Assembly: GCA_963815375.1 (NCBI GenBank)
Contig: CAWFGX010000001.1
Location: 1,736,001 to 1,800,000 of the forward strand
DNA length: 64,000 nt
Source: JASHPR01 sp963815375
Lineage (GTDB): Bacteria; Actinomycetota; Actinomycetes; Streptosporangiales; Streptosporangiaceae
Reading direction: 5' to 3'
Shown here: in pieces, positions 42,608 to 50,482 of the stretch
Layout: every line of letters starts with the position of its first letter
Position numbering within the stretch: the stretch's first letter is position 1
Notes under the pieces: model-generated
What the model saw: only the letters and a program-made list of their open reading frames with translations
What the model was told of the DNA's origin: nothing
Database searches by the model: none
Position numbers and translations under genes: made by a program

Positions 42608-42846
42608 GGTCGCCCACAGGCGTGCGCGCCGTCGCTAAGAACTCGGTCGCCGTCTTGCATGAGCCCACATCATCGGGTATGGGACCAAGTACGCCGACCG
42701 GATGGCTCGCTGATATATCGGCCTTGGGTATTGATGAATTCATCACCGAGGAAGCAGCCCCGGCAGTGGTGTCCGGTTACCGGGTCGGGCTCCGACGTCT
42801 GAGAGGAAGGCACCAGATGGGTGCCGCCGGGTGGAAGGAGTCTGCA

Positions 42847-43263
42847 GTGAAGTACATGATCTTGACTTTCGGCTCACAGCAGGACTACCAGGAGATGGTC
42901 GGGCAGCCCTCGGCGCAGCCGGGGTGGACCCCGGAGGATTGGGCGGCGCTGGGAGAGTTTATGCGAGGGTTCAGCCAGGAGTTGCTGGACTCGGGTGAGC
43001 TGGTCGAGACGCGAGGTCTGAGCTCTCCGGTGCATACACGGCGGGTCCGGTTCAAGGAGGGGGCTCCCGTGGTCACCGACGGCCCTTATGCCGAGGCCGA
43101 GGAAGTTCTCGCCGGCTACTGGGTCGTGGAGTGCGAGAGCTTCGACCGGGCGACCCAGATCGCCTCTCGCCTCGCCAGCTGCCCCGGCCCCGAGCACGTC
43201 CGGGCGCGGGCCTATGCGGATGTAAGGCCGGTCGCCGAGCACCAGCCGGACTTCGAGGGCTGA
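42847..43263 (+). CDS. YCII-related dimeric alpha/beta-barrel protein
   Basis: The 138-residue YCII (DGPF-type) protein reads MKYMILTFGSQQDY, PEDWAALGEFMRGFSQELLDSGELVE, VTDGPYAEAEEVLAGYWVVECESFDRATQIASRL and PGPEHVRARAYADVRPV. DGPYAE is the family hallmark. Such genes nearly always precede an ECF sigma factor with a SnoaL/TPR-type extension, as here 17 bp downstream. The GTG at 42847 has AAGGAG upstream. Confidence 0.9.
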   Translation: MKYMILTFGSQQDYQEMVGQPSAQPGWTPEDWAALGEFMRGFSQELLDSGELVETRGLSSPVHTRRVRFKEGAPVVTDGPYAEAEEVLAGYWVVECESFDRATQIASRLASCPGPEHVRARAYADVRPVAEHQPDFEG

Positions 43264-43279
43264 GCCGGAAGGACGCTTG

Positions 43280-44541
43280 GTGGTGTCCGCTGCCGAGGCC
43301 GAGGACCTGCTGCGCCCTCTGGCGCCGCAGGTCCTCGGCGCGGTGGTCCGCCGTTACGGCCACTTCGACCTAGCCGAGGACGCCACACAGGAGGCGCTCT
43401 TGGCAGCCTCGGTGCAGTGGCCACGAGACGGGTTGCCCCAGAACCCCAAGGCGTGGCTCATCTCGGTCGCCTCGCGTCGGCTCACCGACATGCTGCGTTC
43501 CGAGCAGGCTCGTCGCCGCCGGGAAGACGCGGTCGCCGAATGGGGGATAACCGGGCACGGCACAGCCCAGGTAGACGAGCGCCAGCCGGGCGAGGCCGAC
43601 GACACGCTCATCTTGCTGTTCATGTGCTGCCACCCGTCGCTGTCGACGGCGTCGCAGGTCGCCCTCACGTTGAGGGCGGTCGGAGGACTCAGCGCGGCTG
43701 AGATCGCGCGTGCTTTGCTCGGGTCGGAGCAGACCGTGGCCCGCAGGATCACCCGGGCGAAACAGTCGATCAAAAACAGCGGCATCCCCTTCGCCCTCCC
43801 GGCCCCCGACGAGCTGGCGGGCCGACTGCAAGCAGTCCTCCGGGTCCTGTACCTGGTCTTCAACGAGGGCTATGCCGCCACGGCGGGAACGGCTCTTATG
43901 CGAGTCGACCTGGCAGACGAGGCGATCCGGCTCGCCCGGGCACTTCATGCCGGGCTGCCCGATGATGCCGAGGTGAGCGGGCTGCTGGCCTTGATGCTCC
44001 TCGTGCACGCCCGGCACAGGGCCCGCACCTCCCCCGACGGGTCGCTCATCCCCATGGCGGAACAGGACCGCAGCCGGTGGGACCGCGGTCTCATCGCCGA
44101 AGGGACCGGGCTCCTCACTTCCGCCCTTCCCCGCGGACCGACCGGGCCGTACCAGCTCCAGGCGGCGATCGCCGCCGTCCACGACGAGGCAGCGAGCGCC
44201 GAGGCAACCGACTGGCCCCAGATTGCCGCCCTCTACGGCGTGCTCCTCCGCCTGGACGACAACCCGGTCGTCGCGCTCAACCACGCCGTCGCCGTCAGCA
44301 TGATTACCGGGCCCCAGCCGGCCTCGAACTGATCCGGCGTCTCGAAGTCGATCCCCGGATCAACTCCGATCGCCGTTTCCACGCGGTCCGGGCCCACCAG
44401 CTCGAGATGGCCGGCGACCTTGACGCAGCGCTCGAGGCATACCGAGCCGCAGCCCGTGCAGCGACCAACCTCCAGCAACAGCGCTACCTGAACGAGCAGA
44501 TCAGCCGCCTGACCCGAGGCCCAGGAGGAGCCGGACAGTGA
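43280..44541 (+). pseudogene. ECF sigma factor with C-terminal TPR-like extension, frameshifted as given
   Basis: Region 2 is VVRRYGHFDLAEDATQEALLAASVQWPRDGLPQNPKAWLISVASRRLTDMLR. DDTLILLFMCCHPSLSTASQVAL and region 4 (GLSAAEIARALLGSEQTVARRITRAKQ) follow. The long extension contains YLVFNEGYAAT and LYGVLLRLDDNPVVALNHAVAV. The frame then stops at 44330. A second frame continues GLELIRRLEVDPRINSDRRFHAVRAHQLEMAGD to the end at 44541. One lost base near 44310-44316 explains it. It pairs with the YCII gene; no anti-sigma gene is present. Confidence 0.87.
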
Positions 44542-44580
44542 CCTTCAAGGGCACCGTTGGGACTCGACACCCCAGAACGG

Positions 44581-44710
44581 TCACGGAGTTTGGGGCAGAT
44601 CTTGTGGCGGCTGGCACAGCACGGTGCCGCTCCGGGAGTCCGCCAAGCCGAGCAGGCGCCTGTGAGTGAAGAGCGGCACGTGGAGTTCGGCCGCGAGGCG
44701 CGCCCGCTGG
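44581..44710 (-). pseudogene. Duplicated C-terminal fragment of the PH-like membrane protein at 46.8 kb
   Basis: The minus-strand frame reads LAAELHVPLFTHRRLLGLAD and then SRSGTVLCQP, ending at 44581. The same residues close the gene at 46768-47262 (LAAELHVPLYTHKRLLGLAD). Nothing of the membrane part is present. The rest of 44542-45017 shows no gene. Confidence 0.7.
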
Positions 44711-45017
44711 CACAGAGCTGATCAAGGCCGGAGCTGGTGGGGCGACCTGACGTAGCCGGTCGCGCGCGGTCAGGATCTGCGGCAGCGCGTCCGAGGCGGG
44801 GTCGCTCTTCCTGGCCCCTGCGCCAGCCGCGCTCGCGGAAATGCCGAGCCCTCCCTTGAGACATCGCAGCGACCCGCTGTGTGCCGACTGCGAGATAGGC
44901 AGTGCTTCCACGGCGCTGCTTCACCGTGATCAGGCCAGGCGGATGCGCGTGCTTGAGCGCTCCGGCGCCAGGGAACAAGCACCATGCACGTATTCCAGAG
45001 GGGAGGGGGCGCCCAGC

Positions 45018-45311
45018 ATGACCACGTATGTGTCTTTGATCAACTGGACCGACCAGGGCATCAGGAACTTCCGCGACACGACTCAGCGCGCTGAGGACTT
45101 CTCAAAGCTAATCGAGAACTCGGGTGGCCGGGTCCGGGAGTTGCTGTGGACAGTCGGCGAGTGTGACCTTGTCTGCGTCGCGGACTTCCCGGACGAGGAG
45201 GCCGGGGTCGCGACCCTGCTCCAGGTGGGCGCGCTGGGAAGCGTCCGGTCCCGGACGCTGCGAGCTTTCAGCGCCGACGAGATGACCAGCATCATCCGCC
45301 GGGCCGGCTAG
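45018..45311 (+). CDS. GYD-domain protein
   Basis: A 97-residue GYD-family dimeric ferredoxin-fold protein: TTYVSLINWTDQGIRNFRDTTQRAEDF, GGRVRELLWTVGECDLVCVADFPDEEAGVATLLQVG and RTLRAFSADEM. The family is widespread and uncharacterised. GGGAGGGGG precedes the ATG. It is followed by the strong 19-bp hairpin. Confidence 0.9.
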   Translation: MTTYVSLINWTDQGIRNFRDTTQRAEDFSKLIENSGGRVRELLWTVGECDLVCVADFPDEEAGVATLLQVGALGSVRSRTLRAFSADEMTSIIRRAG

Positions 45312-45339
45312 CAGCCACATCGCCCCACATGATTATCGC

Positions 45340-45388
45340 GCCGGTGCGCGGTCTGCCCCCACGATGTGCGGGCAGACCGCGCACCGGC
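45340..45388. terminator. Perfect 19-bp stem hairpin after the GYD gene
   Basis: GCCGGTGCGCGGTCTGCCC (45340-45358) is exactly complementary to 45370-45388 around an 11-nt loop. It is longer than typical terminators and lies 29 bp after the stop. Confidence 0.8.
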
Positions 45389-45657
45389 CGGATGAAGGCC
45401 ACGAGTCGGCAGCCGGCAGACAGCGCGGCACGTATGCGGCCCAGCCTGTCTTCCGGCATCTCGTTTTACGACCCGCGGCATGACTGCGGGGTACCGTGAG
45501 AAACGCCGACGCGGTTCCTTAGCTCCGACCTCCCGTAGGCCCAAGTGCTGGCTACACGGCCGGGGCTGCCCCTCCTGAAACTCCGGACGTTGCACAGCAT
45601 CAATCGAATGCGGCAAGACCGCGGTGCCGCCAGGGTCCGGAGCGGAAGAATCACTGA

Positions 45658-45686
45658 ACTCGCTCGCCAGCAAGCGGCGAGCGAGT
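45658..45686. terminator. Perfect 11-bp stem hairpin
   Basis: ACTCGCTCGCC and GGCGAGCGAGT flank a 7-nt loop. There is no adjacent gene on the plus strand, so a terminator role is uncertain. Confidence 0.5.
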
Positions 45687-46451
45687 CGTAAACCCCTCTA
45701 ATCTAATGCGTGCGCCGTGTAGGATTCAAGATCTTTCGGATAAGCTCCAGCGAATAGTTTTGCCGTTCCGCGTGGGGCTCGGCAACAATCCTCGCCCTGC
45801 AGGGCACTGCGTCGCGGGCCGGCATCTCGGCCGTCTGGTACTGCAGCCGGGCGGCCACCCGACTCCCCCCGAAGTGGTCAGGCCTACCTCAGCCCGCACG
45901 CATCTGGCGGCACCGCCGACTGAGCGATACCGGCGTCGGCTCACCGGGTCACTGGCGTCACTGGCAACGCGGCTGGCGCGGTCGGCGCAGGCCTCCGCGG
46001 GCACAGGCGGAGCCGACACATACGCGCGAGCGCCCAGGGTTCCGCCCGCGCGGGTTCACCACGCACTTTCCCGGCTGATCCACGACATTCACGGCATGGG
46101 GAACCTGCGCAAAAAATTGAGAGAGATAGTCAGCTTTCGCGGACAATGACCCCAGGCTACTTCCTCGGCCGCCCGGGCTCCGGGGCAGCATTACCGTGAA
46201 GCCGTTTCAATTATCGCGGCAATCTGGCCGAATAGCGATTCGAGGCTACAGTGAAGCATTGCCACTAGCGAACCGCTGAAATGATAGCCTTGACCCGTCT
46301 CCTGTGATGCACCGTAACTTTGCGACAAGGCTGAGAAGCCAGCGGAGGATAGCCGGGCTGGCCTTCAACCTTTCCCCGGCCGGGGCCAGCCCGCGCCTCG
46401 GGCAAAGCGCACCAGTATCTATCTGGAATTGGACTGCGCCACCAGGTCTGG

Positions 46452-46759
46452 TCACCATGCTCGGCGAGCTTCCAGCATGTCGCCCGGCACCAAGCCGTCG
46501 GCGGGAAAGATCCGTACCTGATTGCCGTCCGCGGGTGCGTCCCATTCATCGCACATCCCCGGATCGTTCTGGCACATGAAGACCGGTAGGACACCCCGCT
46601 GTTCGTCCGCCCGGGGTCACCGAGCATCACCTGGGCCAGGAACTGCATGCGCCCCTGGCACGTCCGGCACGCCGGCCAGTTGAACACTGGGGGTACGAGC
46701 GGGATCCCACCGGTCCGCGTGATTTCCGCATCGTCGGCGGCAATGCCCGCATGCACCAT
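46452..46759 (-). pseudogene. DUF1963-like protein, frameshifted and short
   Basis: From the ATG at 46759 the frame gives GGIPLVPPVFNWPACRTCQGRMQFLAQVML. Near 46609-46616 it changes frame to VLPVFMCQNDPGMCDEWDAP and RIFPADGLVPGDMLEARRAW, ending at 46452. The CQNDPG-MCDEW motif and Trp/Cys pattern are those of YwqG/DUF1963 relatives in actinobacteria. One lost base in a C4G3 run explains the break. It starts 8 bp after the PH-like gene. Confidence 0.65.
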
Positions 46760-46767
46760 AAACGTCG

Positions 46768-47262
46768 TCACTGCAGCTGCTGGCGGGGCAGACCTTCTCG
46801 AGGCCGGTATAGCACGGTGCCGTGCTTGGAGTCCGCCAAGCCCAGGAGGCGCTTGTGAGTGTAGAGCGGCACGTGGAGTTCGGCCGCGAGGGCCGTCAGC
46901 TGTTTCTCCGACCAGTAAGGCGCGATCTTCAGCAGCACTTTGCCGTGCGCCTGCAGACGGACAGAGGCCGAGCAAATATGGACCGACTGGACATCAGTCC
47001 TGGAGATTGTCCCGCCTCGTTGCCTGGGCACGTCGCGCACGGCAACGGCGTCGGGGGTGACAACGAGCCTGATCCGGGCGAGGACGCAGACGAGGACACC
47101 CCCGATCGCGGCCAGGCCGACGATCCCGGCGGCCAGGTGACCGAGACTCGGGGAGAGAATCTCCGGAACCCACGTGCCTGCGATGATCAGCGCAACCAGC
47201 CACCCGCCGACCTGACGCCACAGTATGGGCCTGAGGACAAGGATCTCTGGCTGTCCTGTCAC
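46768..47262 (-). CDS. Membrane protein with a PH-like domain
   Basis: Two helices at about residues 15-65 (WLVALIIAGTWVPEILS and LAAGIVGLAAIGGVLVCVLA) are followed by RIRLVVTPDAVAVRDVPRQRGGTISRTDVQSVHIC. That stretch resembles the bacterial PH/YdbT-type membrane-associated fold. The end, LAAELHVPLYTHKRLLGL, is duplicated at 44.6 kb. Probably two-gene transcript with the DUF1963-like gene. Function unknown. Confidence 0.65.
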   Translation of the reverse strand: MTGQPEILVLRPILWRQVGGWLVALIIAGTWVPEILSPSLGHLAAGIVGLAAIGGVLVCVLARIRLVVTPDAVAVRDVPRQRGGTISRTDVQSVHICSASVRLQAHGKVLLKIAPYWSEKQLTALAAELHVPLYTHKRLLGLADSKHGTVLYRPREGLPRQQLQ

Positions 47263-47556
47263 CCGCTCATCGCCCCGGTCGGTGGCATGTCTCCTCGGAT
47301 TCCTCCGGGCTGATCTCGCACGCGGCCAGCCAGGGGGTCGCGGAGATCATAGGTCGGGTTCGCGGCGTCACTGGGCAATTGTCGCAAAAGGCGCGCATCC
47401 AGTCGGCGCGGTCGGGCTTTCCGAAACGGCGGGGCCACATTCCCTGGTGGCTGCAGCTCGCCGGGCCAGCAAGCTAACCAGGGGCCTTACGTAACTGCAT
47501 GGACGACCCGGGCCGTTGCGTTCGAGGCTTTGGTTGCTCTAGAGTAACCGTTGCTT

Positions 47557-47925
47557 ATGAGTAACCAAGCGGCGGATGCCGTGTTCGATGCGCTCGGCGA
47601 GCCAGTTCGCCGCCGCATCCTTGAGCTGCTGCACGACGGGCCGAGCGCGGTCGGGCAGCTGGCAGAACGGCTGCCGGTGGGACGCCCGGCGGTCAGCAAG
47701 CACCTGCGCGTGCTGACCGGCGCAGGGCTGGTCGAGCACCGCAGCGTCGGCACCCGGAACCTGTATGTCCTGGCGCCGGGGGGAATGGCGGCGGCACGGC
47801 AGTGGCTCGCCGCGACCTGGGATACGGTCCTTGGGTCCTACGCAGCCGAGGTCAGCCGGGGCGGCAACACCAGCCGCCATGGCGGTGGCCAGGGGCGCAC
47901 AAGCAGCAACGAGGAGGGAACGTGA
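47557..47925 (+). CDS. ArsR-family transcriptional regulator
   Basis: A winged-helix regulator: ADAVFDALGEPVRRRILELLHDGPSAVGQLAERLPVGRPAVSKHLRVLTGAGLVEHRSVGTRNLYVL. No metal-binding Cys motif is present. This is the subtype that pairs with SRPBCC (AHSA1) genes, and the next gene is one. The stop overlaps the next start (GTGA). The C-terminal 30 residues are Gly/Arg/Ser-rich and disordered. The ATG at 47557 is 33 bp after a TAGAGTAAC-type A/T-richer stretch that may hold the promoter. Confidence 0.9.
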   Translation: MSNQAADAVFDALGEPVRRRILELLHDGPSAVGQLAERLPVGRPAVSKHLRVLTGAGLVEHRSVGTRNLYVLAPGGMAAARQWLAATWDTVLGSYAAEVSRGGNTSRHGGGQGRTSSNEEGT

Positions 47926-48695
47926 GCGAGTACCCGCCGATAAGGCGCGAGGTCCTGGTTGACGCCGACCCGGCGATCGCGTTCGAGATCTTCACCGCTC
48001 GGCTGGCTCGGTGGTGGCCGCTCGCATCCGGCTTCGGCGTGTACCTGGACGGGACCGTAGCGTTCGCGGGCGGGCAGATCATCGAGCGGTCCGCGGACGG
48101 GCAGCTAGTCGTATGGGGCACGGTGACCCGCTGGGAGCCGCCGGACGCGGTCGCGTTCACCTGGCATCCCGGGTACGAGGCCGCGCGCGCCAGCCGCGTC
48201 GAGGTGACCTTCACCGCAGCCGACAGGCAGACCCTGGTCAGCCTGGCCCACTCCGGGTGGGAGATCTTCGACGACCCGGCGGCCGCGCGTTCACAATACG
48301 ACCAGGGCTGGCCGAAGGTGCTGCTCCACTACGCCGAGCTCGTAACCCGGCCTGGCGACGATGACGGCGAGCAGACCTGGGTGGCGCTGCTGCACCGGCC
48401 AGGACCGTCGGCCCCGCAGGACGGGTCAGTGGCCGACGACCCGCGGTTTCCCGAGCACGTCGCGTTCCTTAACCGGATGCGGAGGAGCGGGTACCTGATC
48501 GCAGCAGGCCCGCTTGCCGACGAGGACGGGGCTGGCATGACGATCCTGCGGCTCCCCGGCTCAGGCCAGGAGGGATTCGCCACGCTTCTGGCTGCCAGCG
48601 ACGACGCGGCCATCAGGGAGGGGCTCCTCAGCGTCACCGTCCGTCCGTGGCAGGTGGTCATGAGCGTGCTGCCCTCGCCAGATTCTGCCGGGTAA
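47922..48695 (+). CDS. SRPBCC (AHSA1-like) domain fused to a YCII domain
   Basis: The first 140 residues are an AHSA1/START-like domain (IRREVLVDADPAIAFEIFTARLARWWPLA, TRWEPPDAVAFTWHPG, TLVSLAHSGWEIF, QGWPKVLLHYAEL). Residues about 150-250 form a YCII-type barrel (TWVALLHRPGPSAPQDGSV, EHVAFLNRMRRSGYLIAAGPLADEDGAGMTIL). The GTG overlaps the ArsR stop, so the two are translationally coupled. Ligand binding is likely; no enzyme activity is evident. Confidence 0.87.
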   Translation: MSEYPPIRREVLVDADPAIAFEIFTARLARWWPLASGFGVYLDGTVAFAGGQIIERSADGQLVVWGTVTRWEPPDAVAFTWHPGYEAARASRVEVTFTAADRQTLVSLAHSGWEIFDDPAAARSQYDQGWPKVLLHYAELVTRPGDDDGEQTWVALLHRPGPSAPQDGSVADDPRFPEHVAFLNRMRRSGYLIAAGPLADEDGAGMTILRLPGSGQEGFATLLAASDDAAIREGLLSVTVRPWQVVMSVLPSPDSAG

Positions 48696-48809
48696 CCGAA
48701 GCTGCCCACCCGGCACCCACGTGTCGCCAGCACGGCGACTGGGTACGGCCCGTAACTCCGTGCCCGTACCGCCGTCGCCGCACACCAGGATGACCCGGGG
48801 GAAACTGAC

Positions 48810-49832
48810 ATGTCGCATCATCTCGACACGCCGCTGGCGCGCCAGAACGGCCGGCTCTACATCGATGACATGTACGTCTTTGGCGGTGACCGCAGCACCG
48901 TGCTGATCATGGACGTCAACTCCACCATCACAGGGCCCGACGTGCAGCCGGGCTTCCACCCCGAGGCGCGCTACGAGTTCAAGGTTCATTTCGGCGGCGC
49001 AGACTTCGAGACCCTGACCTACCGCGTGTCCTTCGGCGAAGCCGGCGCCGACGGGCGGCAGCCCGTGGAGCTGCATGCTCTTACCGGCGACGAGGCCCGC
49101 GAGGACACCGCGTCAGGCACGCGCGTGCTGCAAGGCCGGACCGGCGAGCCCGCCAGCCAGGGCGACATCCGGATGTGGGCCGGACGCATCGCCGATCCGT
49201 TTTACATCGACCTGTCGCTGCTCAGCATCGTTAATTCAGCCGTCCTGAACGGGGCGGCAGCGGACTGGCCGGCATGGCGCCCGGCCGGTGCGCGGAACAG
49301 TTTCGCCGACACGACCGTGGAGTCGATCGTGCTCGAGATCTCCCGCGAGCACCCGCAGCTGCGCGGCGGTGCGCGTCTTGACCTGTGGTGCCGGTCGGTG
49401 CTGGCCACCGACGCAGGCGGCTGGCAGCAAGTGAACCGGTTTGGCCTTCCGATGATGTGGCCGATCTTCTGGCCCGGCGACACCGATTTCTCCGATCCCG
49501 CCAATCAGCGGCATCCGTCCGCCGACCGCAACGCGATCGGCAAGCACATCGCCGGCCTCATCGCCGCTGCCGTCTCAGCGAACGGGACCTCTGACGACCC
49601 CGAGGGCTACGGGGAGGCGGTGGCGCACGTGGTACTTCCCGACGTCATGCCGTACGTGGTCGGCACGCCTGCCAGCTACGGGTTCGCGGGCATCAACGGG
49701 CGGACCCTGGCCGACAACGCACCTGAGGTGATGCTGTCGCTCGCCCTCAACACGGCCGTGCCGTCCGGCCTGAAGCCATCGGTGTCTGGGCATCTTCGCA
49801 GCGGCAAGTTCCCGTACGTTGTGCCGGCCTGA
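48810..49832 (+). CDS. DUF4331 family protein
   Basis: The protein begins SHHLDTPLARQNGRLYIDDMYVFGGDRSTVLIMDVNSTITGP, the DUF4331 hallmark. It continues with YEFKVHFGGADFETLTYRV, DPFYIDLSLLSIVNSAVLNG, NSFADTTVESIVLEISREH and VNRFGLPMMWPIFWP. The fold is a beta-rich propeller-like protein found in many bacteria, function unknown. There is no signal peptide, whereas many members are secreted. The ATG is 114 bp after the SRPBCC-YCII gene. Confidence 0.85.
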   Translation: MSHHLDTPLARQNGRLYIDDMYVFGGDRSTVLIMDVNSTITGPDVQPGFHPEARYEFKVHFGGADFETLTYRVSFGEAGADGRQPVELHALTGDEAREDTASGTRVLQGRTGEPASQGDIRMWAGRIADPFYIDLSLLSIVNSAVLNGAAADWPAWRPAGARNSFADTTVESIVLEISREHPQLRGGARLDLWCRSVLATDAGGWQQVNRFGLPMMWPIFWPGDTDFSDPANQRHPSADRNAIGKHIAGLIAAAVSANGTSDDPEGYGEAVAHVVLPDVMPYVVGTPASYGFAGINGRTLADNAPEVMLSLALNTAVPSGLKPSVSGHLRSGKFPYVVPA

Positions 49833-49965
49833 CCGGAGCGGTCACCCGCTGGCAGCGATGATCTGCTCGGGCGGCAGTCAGTGCGAGCCCCGTCGCGCCC
49901 TGGCAGTACGGTGAGAACTGCCTGGCCAGCAGCGCCGGAATGGACGCACAACGGGGGGAACGGCT

Positions 49966-50304
49966 ATGTCGAAGTATGCGTTTTTCTTCAGCTACACGAG
50001 TGAGACCTGGGCGCGGATGATGAGCGCTCCGGGAGACCGGACTGCCGCTGTGCGGCGGGTGCTCGGCTCAGTCGGCGGTTCACTGGAGACCATTTACTGG
50101 ATGTTTGGCCCCTTCGACGGGATCGCCATATGCGAGGTGCCGGACTCGGTCAGCGCCGCGGCTGTGAGCATCGCGGTGACGAGCAGCGGCAGCTTTTCCC
50201 GGAACGAGACGCGTGAACTGCTCTCCCAGGAGCAGATCGGGCAGGCGCTGCAGCGGGCCAGCGCTACGGCGCAGGCTTTCCAGCCACCCGGCCAGCAGCG
50301 CTAA
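49966..50304 (+). CDS. GYD-domain protein (second copy)
   Basis: 112 residues: KYAFFFSYTSETWARMMSAPGDRTAAVRRVLGSVGGSLETIYWMFGPFDGIAICEVPDS, then SVSAAAVSIAVTSSGSF and the LLSQEQIGQAL end. The order of strands and the Y-x-x-G-x-FDG motif are those of GYD proteins. Sequence identity with the copy at 45018 is low, so they are not a recent duplication. GGGGGAACGG precedes the ATG. Confidence 0.88.
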   Translation: MSKYAFFFSYTSETWARMMSAPGDRTAAVRRVLGSVGGSLETIYWMFGPFDGIAICEVPDSVSAAAVSIAVTSSGSFSRNETRELLSQEQIGQALQRASATAQAFQPPGQQR

Positions 50305-50482
50305 CCGTGCAGGCCATGGCGATGTCTGCTGCGTCGGCGGAGCCGGCTTCGACCGTCTGGCCGCTCTCGCTCCGGTCTACCTGCGGTTGGCCCGGGCCAC
50401 ATGCCCGCCCAGGTAGACGGTCAGCAGCACCAGCAGCACGCTGCGCAGGGCGTGTCGGGGCGCAGAGGCGCCGGCGGGTGAT

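Larger units (their letters stand above)
45312..46451. other. 1.1-kb gene-poor interval
   Basis: Two perfect hairpins (45340-45388 and 45658-45686) are present. One plus-strand frame at 45706-46149 is Arg/Pro/Ala-rich until a helical end (GMGNLRKKLREIVSF) and has no ribosome site. I do not support a gene here. Confidence 0.4.

Noticed and set aside
45706..46149. Plus-strand frame of 147 codons
   Set aside because: Low-complexity Arg/Pro/Ala composition, no ribosome site and no motif.
50375..50418. Inverted repeat GTCTACCTG/CAGGTAGAC between the GYD and aldo/keto reductase genes
   Set aside because: The loop is long and the inner bases mismatch. It could be a convergent terminator but is too weak to annotate.
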